DNA of 64,000 bases from Hypomyces perniciosus (GCA_008477525.1 SPDT01000003.1:1054001-1118000), one strand, 5' to 3'. Positions 22,600 through 34,420 are shown, counted from the stretch's first letter. The notes: generated by a model from the letters alone, not told the origin. Numbers and translations are program-made.

Positions 22600-25500
22600 A
22601 TACCATGAAGAAACAGAGATAGCAGTAAATTTTGCCCATTAAATACTTTTTTATTAGTTCTAAATCTGAAGATAAATAGATAACCCCGGGGTATTTGTGT
22701 AATAACATTCCTGCGCCTATCCGAATCCCAAAAAAAGCCTTCGCTCTCCGAAGCCAAGGGTCGAAGCCTGTTGTGATATCAAAAGTTCGCAACTGAATAT
22801 GTACTTCATTCAAGTCCCATTTATGACCAAATGGTCCTGTGAGCAATGCCGCCTTCCTCTGGGATTTAGCCAACCTGTTTAGGTGAAGTCGTAAACCATT
22901 AAGCTCTCTCGTCCGTCTTGGGCCTCTTTGAGCACAATGACCATCTCATCGTCGAACCCAACCCAATTCTTCTTATCTTCAGGGTCCGAAAGCAGTGGCG
23001 AAGATCCACCGCTCTTCCCGTCTTGACCAGTGCTGTTGTCCCAGTCATCGTTCTGCCGCGGTTTCACCTCGACAATGGTTCCTCCTACACGACCTTCCAA
23101 CTCCCATACCCGGATCTCGTCGCCACGCGCACTGACACTTACTGCTTTGCCTCGTGGGGTGATATCCGCATTTGATATGCCCGACGTATGCCCCCATAAT
23201 CGGATGCCTTTGGAAATACTGAGTGAAGTCGCTGTAGAGGTGCAGAGATGCAGTACCAATGTGTTGTCGGGCAAGGTGGCGAGCAGATTCGGGGGGCTGT
23301 AGCAAAGCTTGGCCGGACCGTCGTTATCGGAGTCTTGCACGCACACGGGCGACCTCGGTCGCCGGGGCGTTGGTGAGGAGGACGCTGAACCACGGGTCTC
23401 TGCGGGAAGTGTGTAGGCGACGCGAGAAGTGACAAAATCGGGCTTGGAGTTGCCAGAGCGCCTAATGTCGAAATCCTGGATGCCGATGGACCAGCCTCCG
23501 ACGGTGGCAAAGGTGTAGGCAATTGATGCGACAGTCGAGGCCGCCATTTTGCGTATTGACAATGCAAGCGGGGCTCGTGAATAATGAGATTTTAGTGATG
23601 TCAATAGATGTGGGTGGGGTACCATCGGCCCCTGGTGGTCATCATCGTCTTCGTCTGGTAGTGACTCCTCATCGTCTGCTATCGTGCCCAAAGGCAGAGA
23701 CTGGGCTTCCGAAGAGTCGGGGGTCAAGTTGTCCTCTTCTGCAACCGGAGGCTCAAAGGTGTACAGAGAGAGGAAGCCCAACTGCGCCGCCGTCAACGCG
23801 TAGGGATATGAGTAAGCCACCGAGACGAGCCTCCCCAAGAAGCTCTTTTCCTGCCGATACAACATCACAATCCTCCTTCGAGCAACATCCAGCCTCCAAA
23901 TACCGAACATGCCGTCTTCAAAACCAAGAGAAATGCCCAAGGCGCCTGCCGACAATTTCTGGCCATCCAGCGCCAAAGACGTGGGCTTGAGGGATAAGCC
24001 GTCATCCGTATGGATGTCCTTTTGAGCTATGGGTCTCCGCGTCCGTAAATCCCATGCCCGCAGCCCGGACTGCAGATCGGCCGTGACAGCAAGCCCATCA
24101 ACAATCTTGACTAATGTCTGCCGTCCTCTCCTTAACGTGCGATCGGAGTCGGAGTCGCTGACGGGAAGCTCGTCGACAGCACATTGGCCTCGTGCCCAGT
24201 TATGCCGTAGCTTGTACTGCTTCTTCCAGTCGACAGCATCGATCAAGTTGGCGGAGGTATCGGCCGGGTCGATGGGATTTGAAGGTGCTTCTCTTTGTTG
24301 GCCCCAGCCTCTATCTGCCCAGACGGATTTTCGTGAGATTCCTGACAATCCAGCCTTAAAGCCGGGGATACAATGGGCGCGGGGGAGAATGAATCGTCGG
24401 TAGTAGTGCAGTCGCCACAACTCGGAGTCGGAGGCAATAGCGTAGAAACGCTTCGACACGGGTGCGATGCCAAGTAGTGTCCGCTCGCTCATGTACGAAA
24501 GAATGCGGACGAGGAGCTCGTCGGAGAGGGTCGAGATGATGTCGCGTGATGGCGGAGGCGGCGTGTAGGGAGCGGCGAGGCGTTGGCGTTTGGCTGAGAC
24601 ATCGTGGTCATCGGAATCGGCGTATTGGCGTCTGTCCCCCTCTATTGGGCTGTTGTCGTAGGACAGCCTTCGTTTGTTGTTGTTGGCTGGCATCTGGACT
24701 TGAACCATGGGTGTGTGCGTCAACCGAGTCGGGCGACAAGAAGCCCGCAAGGCCCTGGTATTTTCCCGTCTCACAGGGGCGATGCGTCTGATCTTGCTTT
24801 GCGTAGCTATCGTGCGAAGGCGAGTTCGCAGATCAGCAGCTCTGCATCCAAGAGCAGCTGCTCTGGATATACAGGTATATAAATGCAAAGCTGTGATGTC
24901 AAAGGGAGGAAAAGGGTTTAATGCTGGCGGCTGGAAGACAGACGGCTGGCGGACATGGGTCAGTATTAAGGCCGACTGCTGCACACCATCAAGACTTTTT
25001 GTGGGCAAAATGCCCCTCGGTACTCCGTTCAGGCGCCCTCCCCCAGAAATTCCAGCGATGGCGTGCGTCTTCCAGGGCACTTAGTGGTCTCACTCCAGGC
25101 GGACAGGGCTGTTTGCCCACTGTGCCCGCCTAGTGGCGACCATCAAAGCAAGCCAGTGAGGCCACCGAGGCCACCGAGTCCACTGCACTAAGGAGCAACC
25201 CCTGCAGCCCGCAGCGGCGGACCCGCCAAAAAGCCTGCCGGCCTTTATGTATGTGTACACCCCCTACCTGTAAGTGTTCCCTGCAAGTGTTCCCCTGCCA
25301 AGCCCGCTTTGCTCTTCTCTCAACCCCAGACACTGAGAATTTCTTCTTTTCATGCCAAAACCCAAGGATTGCCAAAGACACTTGCGCCCAAGTCAAATGT
25401 GACCTTACGACACGTCACAACTGTTTTTTCTTCACAAAAAGTATGTACTCGTATAATTGACCATCCATCGCTTGTGCCCAGAACCAATCGATTCGCAAGG
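22600..25500 (-). repeat. Left arm of a large inverted duplication
   Basis: This arm matches 29,150-31,920 in reverse orientation. Shared parts are the F-box gene with its 3' flank (words such as AAATACCCC, AAGTATTTAATGG), its promoter (GTCGCCCGACT...GTTGACGCAC before the ATG) and distal upstream DNA (TTGTGACGTGTCG and CCTTGCGAATCGATTGG). About 3.6 kb of single-copy DNA separates the arms. The arms are diverged, with many indels, so the event is old. Confidence 0.8.
22879..24693 (-). CDS. F-box/WD40-like protein (604 aa), intact copy
   Basis: ATG 24693 (MPANNNKRRLSYDNSPIEGD) is preferred over upstream in-frame starts because the paralogue at 29.9 kb begins at the same point and both share the preceding promoter. 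An F-box spans residues about 50-98 (RDIISTLSDELLVRILSYMS, then SKRFYAIASDSELWRLHYYR). Beta-propeller-like repeats follow, e.g. GLRAWDLRTRRP, LGFEDGMFGIWRLD and GDEIRVWELEGRVGG near the end. Proteins of this plan act as substrate adaptors of SCF ubiquitin ligases: the F-box binds Skp1 and the propeller binds the target. An acidic linker lies at roughly residues 350-375. No intron is needed. The substrate is unknown. Confidence 0.85.
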   Translation of the reverse strand: MPANNNKRRLSYDNSPIEGDRRQYADSDDHDVSAKRQRLAAPYTPPPPSRDIISTLSDELLVRILSYMSERTLLGIAPVSKRFYAIASDSELWRLHYYRRFILPRAHCIPGFKAGLSGISRKSVWADRGWGQQREAPSNPIDPADTSANLIDAVDWKKQYKLRHNWARGQCAVDELPVSDSDSDRTLRRGRQTLVKIVDGLAVTADLQSGLRAWDLRTRRPIAQKDIHTDDGLSLKPTSLALDGQKLSAGALGISLGFEDGMFGIWRLDVARRRIVMLYRQEKSFLGRLVSVAYSYPYALTAAQLGFLSLYTFEPPVAEEDNLTPDSSEAQSLPLGTIADDEESLPDEDDDDHQGPMVPHPHLLTSLKSHYSRAPLALSIRKMAASTVASIAYTFATVGGWSIGIQDFDIRRSGNSKPDFVTSRVAYTLPAETRGSASSSPTPRRPRSPVCVQDSDNDGPAKLCYSPPNLLATLPDNTLVLHLCTSTATSLSISKGIRLWGHTSGISNADITPRGKAVSVSARGDEIRVWELEGRVGGTIVEVKPRQNDDWDNSTGQDGKSGGSSPLLSDPEDKKNWVGFDDEMVIVLKEAQDGRESLMVYDFT

Positions 25501-25764
25501 CTGTCCAATCAATCTCGAAACCACTCTCGCCAACTTCCCCCTGTCCCTATCTCCAAAGATCGAAAACGTTCAGGCTCTTCTCCTTGGGTAAGTTTCCCTC
25601 CTTGTCAACACGTGGAGTTCATGCTGGCGAGTGTTGTCTTGCTGATAGAGGTCAATAGTCTCTCTACGCCGTTGATGTCTCTACGCCATCGGTTGCCTTA
25701 CACCTCGCCAGCATGGCAGCCTGCCTCTGTCAAATAGGCGGATATCATTGTACTGAGACCCTCT

Positions 25765-27010
25765 GTCACGACCCCCCTCTTATTGCTCGGTGAAAGAAGA
25801 TTCTCTTCTAGTATGTGTATACTATAGATAAAGGCCTTGTCTTGCGATTAGGCCGCGCCTCGGCCATCCCTGAATGCGATATCGATATCCCGCGCAAGTT
25901 TAAGGTTAATGGCTTTAACGAGGCCACAAGCATCTTCCCCATATTATAGGTTAAGATTAGCAACCTGCAAAGCCGAATTTATAAATAACTGTTGAGATCC
26001 CCTTAACCCTCCTGCAATGCAGTGTATAGCTGACCATTCATTATCTTACAGTTACAGTCTAGCGGCACTGGCGAGTCTACCAGGCGAGTTAGTGCACCGA
26101 GTATAAATGCTGGCCGCTGAATATTGTAGACTAGAAGTTAATGCATTTAAGAGTTGCACTAAAGTGTCGGCATTGCTTAAATCGATAGATATATCCAATC
26201 TAGTCGAGGTTTTCCTTAAAGGAGACGAGGTCTAGTTTTATGCAACAAAGATGCTTATCTACTGAGTTATCCCTGCACTTAAAGGCTCTGTTAGCTGGTT
26301 TTGTAATGAATGCCTTAAAGCAGCCTATAATACTATAAAGACCTATTAAAACTGTATTTGCTTTATTAAAAACGGCACCTCATTAAGTCTATATATATTC
26401 ATAGGTAAGTGCTTCCTCTTATCCCCCCTTTTGCCTTTTAGTTGCTGTTGATTTGCATTATTTATATTGCTGATAGAGAGGCTGCTATAGGAGTCTCCTC
26501 TTAATCCTATTTGCCCTATTCTTCGCCCTATTCTACTATATTATAGAGACGTCTTCAGTACAAAATCTCTAAATACTCCAGGATTTTATCGACTCACTTA
26601 AGATGGCCAAAGGTTTATTAAAGTCAATCGATAAGCTCCACCGCCTGTATTGAGTTATATGCAATATCGCTATATTGTATATAGAGACGAAGACTCAGCA
26701 CCAGCAGGATCAGAATTCGATGCCTATCGGAGACGAGTTTAAGATATATCTAAGCCAACTCGGCTTCATACCGGCGGAAGACTATATAATAGCTTACGCA
26801 AACGATACTGGCGCGCCAGTTCTAGGCACCGGTTAGGTTGCGCAACTTACTAATTGGTTTTTAAGGAGTCGGACGATAATGGGTATGCTGGAGGACGACT
26901 TATCGCAAGAGGACTCGTATTAGTAGATGTAGCCGGACTAGATGTAATCTTTTTATACCAAGACCAAGACCAAGACTAAGCGAAGATAATACCCCACGTA
27001 ATAGTATAAA
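25765..27010. repeat. AT-rich RIP-like block, decayed LTR element
   Basis: Starts near TGTCACGACCCCCC, an LTR-like end related to the solo LTR termini, and continues as TA-rich DNA with no open frame. Fragments such as QDQNSMPIGDEFKIYLSQLG near 26,700-26,770 look like gag debris. It occupies part of the spacer between the two inverted arms. Confidence 0.55.
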
Positions 27011-27038
27011 CAGTGCAGCTTGTTGAATGAACTAAGCT

Positions 27039-27625
27039 TCAATCGGCGGGGAACCTGGGGTCGTAGACCTCATAGCCTTCGTCTTCCGTGTCGCTCTCAA
27101 CCAAGAAGTCCTGATGCAGCCGATACAGCAGCAAGGGGGGGTTCACTGCTGGCACATCAGGGACTGGGCTTTAGGGCTTGTTCGTCGCGATGTCGGCTGG
27201 TGGTGCGGATTCGCTAACAGGGGTAAAGGCGCTTTTAAAACCAGTCTTCTTAAACCCGCCCTTCTTAAACCCCCCGCCACTAGTGGACGCCGTATCTTAA
27301 GTGCCGAGCTTAATGCTGATTATACTATCTGCCTTAGCCTCTGCCTTTCTTGCCCTGGCTCCCGCGTTAAGGTTGCGCACTATAGCCTTTATATCCTTAA
27401 GGCGCTGCTTGTGGGTGTGGTCGTAGCTGCTGAGGTGGGCTTCGTAGTCGTTCATGCGCGAGTAGCCTTTGGAGCAGAGGGTGCAGAAGAAGGACTTTTG
27501 GGCCTCTCGCGCCGACGAGGTCTGGGCGGGAGGAAGGGTTTGGTGTCTATGGCATCGCTCGCGGTTAGCTCTGGGAGGCTCTGCAGACGCGGTGCAGAGA
27601 GGAGGAGGAACTAACGGGAGGCATA
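27039..27625 (-). pseudogene. C2H2 finger protein pseudogene
   Basis: From 27625 the minus strand reads through a start-like region and then FFCTLCSKGYSRMNDYEAHL and SSYDHTHKQRLKDIK, a C-x2-C...H-x6-H finger of the kind in conserved eukaryotic GPATCH8/ZNF804-type proteins and their fungal counterparts. It continues with SIKLGT (stop), a GGGFKKGGFKKTGF repeat, another stop, and the conserved acidic end VESDTEDEGYEVYDPRFPAD at 27041-27039. At least three stops or frameshifts break it. No intron is seen in the coding part, so a retrocopy or a local duplicate of a functional gene elsewhere is possible. Confidence 0.65.
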
Positions 27626-28010
27626 GTGAATTCCGGAGGCTGATATAGTGATTTGGAGAAAGAATTGGCGGCGATGACGCGATCGAGACGTTACGAATAG
27701 TCGCTATATTGATTGCTATTGAGGTTTGAAGGATGATGGGTAGTGGAAGATGGCAGATGGGAGGATGGACTCATGGTGGGGCTCCAAGTCCACCAGTTCC
27801 TGAGCTCCAGGAGCTCCAGAAGCTGCTGACAAGCCCAACTGGCTCGCTGGGCCGCCGCCAACGTTGCACAGCCTAAAGATCCAAATGGGTTCCAATCCTG
27901 ACATTGAAATTGGCATTGGCATTGGCAGGCATTTATTCCTTTTTCTTCCTCCATTCTGGCTGGACTTTGCGAGTCGGACAGCCCTTGCGAACTGAGCCTC
28001 GTCTGCCGTC

Positions 28011-29128
28011 ATGGAGCACGACCTGCTGGACTCTGATGACGTCCCCCATGGCGCGAGGGAGCGCAGAGACTCGACGCTGACGTCCATCTCTCTGCTGCAC
28101 CTCGACCCCTCTCCCATGGACCCCCTGGAGCTGCAGTCTTCATTGGGGTCGGAGAGATACGATTCGGTTTATTCCCTGGCCACGGATGGCAGCATGGAGG
28201 AGGGCAACGCCAGAGCCTCAAGAGCGGCTCGACAATGGCTCCTGGGTTGAGCGGGAGCGGCCGCGGAGCCATCTACTATTGTTCGTCATGAATGCTGCTG
28301 CTGGGAAAGGCTGACTATTCACCAAATGACATAGTAACACGGATCCAGAAATACTCGAGCTACGCCATGTCCATCTTCACAGGCCTGCATATGGCCAACG
28401 TCTCCCTCATACCCGCTGTCACACGAACGGTGGCCGGCTCAAAGACGTACCTCCTGATGACCCGTGAACTCTACCAAACACCAATCGCAGAGTCGCTGTT
28501 GGTTGCGCTCCCAGTGATGGCGCACATAGGCTCCGGCATTGCGCTGCGTCTGTTGAGGAGATCGGAGAACATACGGAGATACGGAGGATCAACGCCAGGC
28601 ATGTATGCGTTGGTGCGGCCACGAGCAGATTCGACGGGTTCATCACGCTCCTCTGTCCGGATATGGCTGCACTTGAGCAGAACCTCGCTGTTTGGCTATG
28701 CCTTTACGGCTTTCTACGGCGTCCACGTCTTCATGAATCGAATCCTGCCACTTGTCGTCGAGGGCGACAGCTCAAATATCGGGCTTGCTTACATCTCGCA
28801 TGGCTTTGCAAGACACCCAATCGTGGCCCAGCTTGCCTATGGTGGTCTGATTGTGGTCGGCTCTGGCCACATGATCTGGGGAATGGCTAGATGGCTGGGA
28901 ATAGCGCCGCCGTCAAGAGGCTTGCTGGGCAGCAGCAGCCAGAATGTGATTATCGACAAGAAGGTCAAGAGACAGCGCAGGAGGAGGTGGATAGGGATCC
29001 AGACCGTGGTCGTGGCCACCACTGCTCTATGGGCGGTTGGCGGATTGAGAGTGCTTGCACAGGCTGGGCCGGCAGATGGATGGGTTGGAAAGCTTTATGA
29101 CGACCTTTTTGCCAGAGTTGGCCTGTGA
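28011..29128 (+). CDS. MCP1: MCP1-like mitochondrial membrane protein (DUF1691)
   Basis: Exon 1 (28011-28245) starts MEHDLLDSDDVPHGARERRD. An 89-bp intron (GTTGAG donor, CTGAC branch, ATAG acceptor) joins exon 2 (28335-29128), for 342 residues. The second part has about five hydrophobic helices with conserved His/Gly positions: SSYAMSIFTGLHMANVSLIP, LLVALPVMAHIGSGIALRLL, FGYAFTAFYGVHVFMNRILP and AYGGLIVVGSGHMIWGMARW. This matches the DUF1691/MCP1 family, yeast Mcp1 being a mitochondrial outer-membrane protein linked to lipid homeostasis and the ERMES complex. It is the only intact gene in the spacer between the inverted F-box arms. The GTTGAG donor is unusual but gives the expected join. Confidence 0.8.
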
Positions 29129-29149
29129 CGAAGCCTGTGACGAAGCCTT

Positions 29150-31920
29150 TCTTTTCAACATAGATTGCGTCCGGCGCCTTGCGAATCGATTGGTCCATCA
29201 CACGAGTACATCCTTTTCGCCAGAGTGAAGAAAGAATGCAAGGTTGTGACGTGTCGCCATGTCACACTTGACTTGGCTTGGGTCTGGCATGGAAAGGAAG
29301 AAATCATAGGTTATCTGTCTGTCTGTCCTTTAGTGACCAGGGTCTCGCTGGACAGCCTGGACGGCTTCGATAGGCGCCACTGAGGGCGTCACTGTGGGTA
29401 AACCGAAGCCCTGTCCGCCTGAGGTGAAACCACACCAAATGCCCTGTCAATCAGGCAGATGTACGCCACCGGAAGTGGAATTTCTGGGGGAGGCGCCTGA
29501 CTGTGTGATCTGTACTCGCTAGTAGTACGAAGTACGGACAGGGAATTTTGCCCACAAAAGCGTGAATGGTGTGCAGACAGCTACAGGGCCTACAGGGGCG
29601 TATGTGCACTAAAACTGAAACCCCGTTTGTCCCTAACCCCATGTCCGCCACATTAACCTTTAGGTATCCCTCCCTTGACACCACAGCCTTACGTATAATA
29701 CTCAATACTATCCGGAGCACCCGTCTGGCTCTTGGATTCCAGGGGGTGCTGATCTGCGACTTTGGTCTTCTTGCGATACGACAAGCAGAGCCAGACGACG
29801 ACACTATCACAACCACCAGGTCCTGGCGGGCTTCTTGTCGCCCGACTTGATTGACGCACGCACCCGCACTTCAGGTCCAAGATGCCAGCCAACACCTACA
29901 AGCGAAGGCTGTCCTTGTACCTCGACAGCCCAATAGAGGGCGCATATAACCATGACCATGTCCCAGCCACCAAACGCCAGCGCCTCGCTGAGCCCTATAC
30001 GCCTCCTCCGCTGTCGCGCGACATCATCTCGACCCTCTCTGACGAGCTCCTCGTTCGCATTCTTTCGTACATGGGCGAGCGGACCCTGCTTGACATAGCA
30101 CCTGTGTCGAAACGATTCCATGCCATCGCCTCCGACTCCAAGTTATGGCGACTGCACTACTACCGACGATTCATCCTTCCTCACGCTCATCGCATCCCCG
30201 GCTTCAAGTCTGGGCTGGCAAGAAGCTCCAGCAAGCTCCAACTCTCCTCGCAAAAGTCCGTCAGGGCAGATGGAGGCTGGGCCGAAGAGAAGCGCCATCG
30301 AACCCTGTCGACCCTGCCGACACCTCTGCCAACCTGATTGATGCCGTCGACTGGAAGAAGCAGTACAAGCTGCGGCATAACTGGGCGCGCGGCCAATGCG
30401 CTGTCAACGAGCTTCCAGTCAGCGACTCCGACTCCGAGAGCCGCATGTCGAAGAGGGAACGCCAGACATTGGTCAAGGTTGTTGACGGGCTTGCTGTCAC
30501 GGTCGATCTGCAGTCAGGGCTGCGGGCATGGGATTTGCGGATGCAGAGGCCCATCGCTCAAAGCAACATCCATACGGACGATGGCCTGTACCTGAAGCCG
30601 ACGTCTCTGGCACTGGATGGCCAGAGATTGTCGGCGGGCATCTTGGGCATCGCTCTTGGTTTCGAAGACGGCACATTTGGGATTTGGAGGCTGGATGTGG
30701 CTCGAATGGAAATAGGCATCCTGTATCGGCAGGATAGGAGCTTCTTGGGGAGGCTCGTCTCCGTGGCATACTCATATCCCTACGTGCTGACGGCAGCGGA
30801 ACTGGGTTCATCTCTCTACACACATTCGAGCCCCCGATTACAGAGCCGGACGATTCGACCACCGACTCTGAAACCCAGTCCCTGGCTTTGGGCGCCCTAG
30901 CCGACGAGGGCGATGAAGATCAGGGGATGACGATCAGGGGTGACGATACTACCTGACCCACATCTACTAACATCACTAAAACCGCATTATTCGCGAGTTC
31001 CCCTCGCATTGTCAATACGCAGAATGGCGACCTCGACTGTCGCCTCAATCGCCTAAGCTTTTGATACCGTTGGGCTGGTCTCTCGGCATTCAAGACTTCG
31101 ATATTAGACGCTCCGGCAACTCCAAGCCTGATATCGTCACTTCTCGCGTCGCCTACACACTCCCCACAGAGACTCGGGGCTCGGCATCCTCTTCCTCGTC
31201 CTCGTCCTCCTCACCAACGTCCTCGCCCCAACGACCCAGGTCGCCCGTATATATGCAGAAGTCTGATCATGACGGCCCGGCCAAGCTTCGCTACAGTCAC
31301 CCGTACTTACTCGCTACCTTGCCCGACAACACATTAGTGCTGCACCTTTGCACCTCTACACCTATATCGCTTAAGGTTTCCAAAGGTATACAACTATAGG
31401 GGCATACATCAGGCATATCAAACGCGGATATCACCCTAAGAGGCAAAGCAGTGAGTGTCAGTACGCGTGGAGACGAGATCCGAGTATGGGAGTTGGAAGG
31501 CTGCGTAGGCGGTACCAGCGTCGAAGTGAAACTGCGGCAGAGCGGTGATCGTGATAACAGCGCTGGGCCAGACGGCAAAAGCGGCAGATCCTCGCCTCTG
31601 CTTTCAGACCCTGAAGATAAGAAGAACTGGGTAGGATTCGACGATGAGATGGTCATTGTGCTCAAGGAGGCCCGAGATGGCTGGGAGAGCTTGATGGTTT
31701 ACGACTTTACTTGGAAGGCGGTGTTATTGATGGGGCCATTTGATCGCAACACAACAGACTTTGGTCCTTGGCTACGGATATATAGGCCCAGAAATGTCAT
31801 TTAAAAATACCCCAGGGCAGTTTATTGGATATTTACAGATTTGAGCCACCTCAAATGTATTTAATGGTCAAGGAGTTACTACTACTTACTATATCTGTCT
31901 CTTTATGGCGTCTACTGCAA
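29150..31920 (+). repeat. Right arm of the inverted duplication
   Basis: Mirror image of 22,600-25,500; see that entry for the shared words. Homology begins just beyond the MCP1-like gene (CCTTGCGAATCGATTGG at about 29,177) and ends near 31,920. This arm carries the broken F-box copy, so decay is asymmetric. Confidence 0.8.
29882..31804 (+). pseudogene. Broken paralogue of the F-box/WD40 gene
   Basis: ATG 29882 begins MPANTYKRRLSLYLDSPIEG and the F-box is still readable (RDIISTLSDELLVRILSYMG). A one-base loss near 30,285 shifts the frame; coding resumes as REAPSNPVDPADTSANLIDA and runs through RLVSVAYSYPYVLTAAELG before another slip near 30,800. After about 150 scrambled bases, WSLGIQDFDIRRSGNSKPD resumes. 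A TAG at 31397-31399 replaces the Trp codon present in the intact copy (a TGG>TAG, G-to-A change), and the end (GDEIRVWELEGCVGGTSVEV) is again readable. Clearly non-functional as full length; a truncated F-box-only product of about 150 residues could still be made. Confidence 0.85.
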
Positions 31921-33270
31921 ATGAGGGTTATATCGCGGCCAATTCCCCCTCTGCAAAGTACACGGCATTTTCCACAGGGAGGATGGACGAGGGTTTGCGT
32001 TGTGAAAAGAGAAATCTTCCCATTGATCCGCAGACCTTAATGTCAGGGGTACCTCGGAGATCATCGACAATTAGAGCCAAATACATACAGATACGTACAG
32101 ATACAACACCACCAACTATCATGTGAATGCCTCTGTGTCCCGTCTGCACTTGAAATGTGTTCACATATAAAGATGCGATACGACTGGCCCATATACGAGA
32201 GTCTCTCCTGCAAGGAGCTCAAAAAGGATGTCCAGCTGAGACACACAAAAAAGGGGGGAAATTCAGGGTCCAGCCAAGGGGTGTGATGTGACAGGGGTGA
32301 TTGCTTTCCCTGCTTTCCCTGCTTTCCCTTTTTCCCATTGGGATGTGGGCGCTCAGAATTTGCTTCCGTGCTTTCGGGACTTGGGATCCAAAGCCGGGTC
32401 AGCAACTAATCAGCATGCCCACACAGTGTTGGGATGTATTTATTGCTACGTTGCGTTTTCCATGTATGAAGTACTTCGTAGTACGAAGTATATGTGCGGG
32501 TTATTGCATGCTCAAGTATGTATGGTTCCGGTTACTTGCTCGTGTTTAAGACAGCAGCAGCCTGACAGATAGGTGAGACAGCGTGAAAAGTCTGTAATGC
32601 AAGGGGGAGCCAGTGACCATGCTCGCCAAGGTCGGCTTTTGTCGGAGTGGCGCGTCTGATATGTGAGAAAGTTTTTTTTTTGTGACTTGCAGGTAGGTTC
32701 GTGATGGCAGGGGTTCTGATTTGGTTGACTATTGAGCATCAATGTCCAGGTGGTGATGCAAGGCAGGGTCTGGACCGCATGTTGCTGCGCATGACAGCGA
32801 ATCGCACACCTTGGACTTCGTAATCTGTGGAGATATGAATAATAATATGGCAAATTAGGTAGGTATTCGTCTTGTTCGGGAGATGGGAGAACATGTGAAG
32901 TGTCAGACGAAGAGACGTCTCGATGAAATCCGTGATGCAACAAGGGAGTTGGGAGAGACACTGAAGATCCTAGACTCCAAAGGACAAGTTCAAGTTTGAC
33001 ATCATCAAGGTTCTCAACATGAGGACAGCCCTGTTTAGGAGACGCCCTGAATTACTATGGAGTACTTCGTACGTTCACTTACATCACAGCAGATGGACTA
33101 GGGCAAGGATATGATGCAACCATGGCGACAGCAGCACGCCGTCATGAGCTCATGAATACATAATATTATCCAACCAGATCTATATATATGCAGGTAGAGA
33201 GCTGCACATTCTTATATAAAATCATATCTTGAATTGTAATGCGCTGCATAAAAAGCGATTATTATTCACA
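31921..33270. other. Intergenic, with short repeats only
   Basis: No coding frame is supported. It contains a triple CTTTCCCTG repeat (about 32,308-32,334), a perfect palindrome at 32,472-32,490 and the promoter of the next gene. Confidence 0.5.
32472..32490. repeat. Perfect 19-bp palindrome of the TACTTCGTA type
   Basis: TACTTCGTAGTACGAAGTA reads as two 9-bp arms around one base. Related words occur at 13,522-13,543, 13,686, 29,520-29,536, 33,058-33,071, 48,362 and 59,985. The family is dispersed and mostly intergenic. Confidence 0.6.
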
Positions 33271-33919
33271 ATGGCATCAAAGCCTACGAAATCAGCGCAC
33301 TATTCGGGCGAGTTTCACGCCAAAGTCCCTCCATCCGAGCCGATGATGAAGGGTGGTGTATGATAAACCCCCTTTATTTAATAATAATAATAAGTCTTAT
33401 AGCTTCTTCTACTAACATATTTACCTGTAGCACCAACCCTGCATCAAAGTCGGCAACGACCGGGCTCCGGAGTCCCACCTTGAAACGTACCCACCCGGCT
33501 CCGCGCCCCGCGAAAGTTCCTTCCGGCCGAACCCCATCAGCGAAATCCCCGGCCAGGCGCTCAACCCGGATATGGACCCATCCAGCCGGACCGAAGCACT
33601 AGACTTTCCCGGCGCCACATCGGCGGACGTGTACACGGGTCTTGGCTGTCCGTTACAAGGCCTTGAAGGCCGGGACGTGGCGGCGCAGCTACCGGGTAAG
33701 AAGCATACTGGCGAACGGAGGCATCCGCATGGCCATAAGAAGGAGGAGACTGGCTTGGTTGGAGTTGGAGCGAATGCTGGGGGTGATCCGGTGAGACAGC
33801 ATGGATGGGACTTGCCAGAGGGCGTGGAGAAGGGCATGAGGGGGAAGAGTAATGAGGATTGGCCGGGTGCGGAGGAGAGGGAGCCAGTGAATGCTGAGCA
33901 GGTGGCTTCAGGGCGATGA
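33271..33919 (+). CDS. Conserved fungal hypothetical protein (191 aa)
   Basis: Exon 1 (33271-33357) encodes MASKPTKSAHYSGEFHAKVP and onward. A 73-bp intron (GTATGA donor, CTACTAAC branch, TGTAG acceptor) joins exon 2 (33431-33919). The protein is hydrophilic, rich in Gly/Pro/Glu and low in hydrophobic core, with conserved-looking blocks RPNPISEIPGQALNPDMD, FPGATSADVYTGLG and GKSNEDWPGAEEREPVNAEQ. I recall this architecture as a widespread uncharacterised, probably disordered, ascomycete family. Splice sites and frame are clean, so the gene is probably functional. Role unknown. Confidence 0.75.
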
Positions 33920-34099
33920 GCATGCCGATACGAGTATGCATCAAGTCTCGGGTACTGCAACAATTGTTTGTTTGTTTTATTATTTGCGTCCACTAATTAA
34001 GCTAGTTACATGAATCCACATCTGGGCAATAGGACGTTAGGAGCCAGCAGCTCAAGGTCGCCGTTCGCTAAATTTCAATTTACAAAGGAAAAGGGGGCA

Positions 34100-34420
34100 A
34101 TTGTGAGGTGTCAATCTAATTCAGTTAAGGGGGCACCGTATGGGTTTGTTTCCTCCACCAGTTTCTGGAAGTCTTTGCTACCTGAGGGTCCAAGTAAGTG
34201 CGAGAGGGGGGTTTCCCCTGGTGGGGTGTCTGGTAGAAAGGGTCTGACCATCCTACATTTCGCGAAGTGACCTTGTTCTCTGGGTTCGCCATACCTGCAG
34301 GCGAACTGCCAGCTATTGAATACCAGACTGCTAATAGCGCATATAGGATGCTTTGCCGGGACTGCCCGTCGTATAGCTCTTTCTTTTACTGAATAAGATG
34401 GGTAGTGTATACAACAGCCA
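34100..34420 (-). mobile_element. 3' fragment of the same LINE family
   Basis: The frame ending at 34111 reads CRYGEPREQGHFAKCRMVRP, LPDTPPGETPLSHLLGPSGS and DFQKLVEETNPYGAP, aligning with the last about 60 residues of the LINE at 16,802 (CRCGSPKEPGHFAEYR, LVEEVNPYGPPLQDID). Only the extreme 3' end is present, as in strongly 5'-truncated LINE copies. Confidence 0.75.

Noticed and set aside
24694..25080. 129-residue N-terminal extension of the F-box protein
   Set aside because: The paralogue starts at the internal Met and the extension region aligns with promoter DNA of the other copy.
32512..32961. 149-codon minus frame rich in His/Pro/Cys
   Set aside because: No motif, no splice structure, overlaps intergenic repeats; probably chance.
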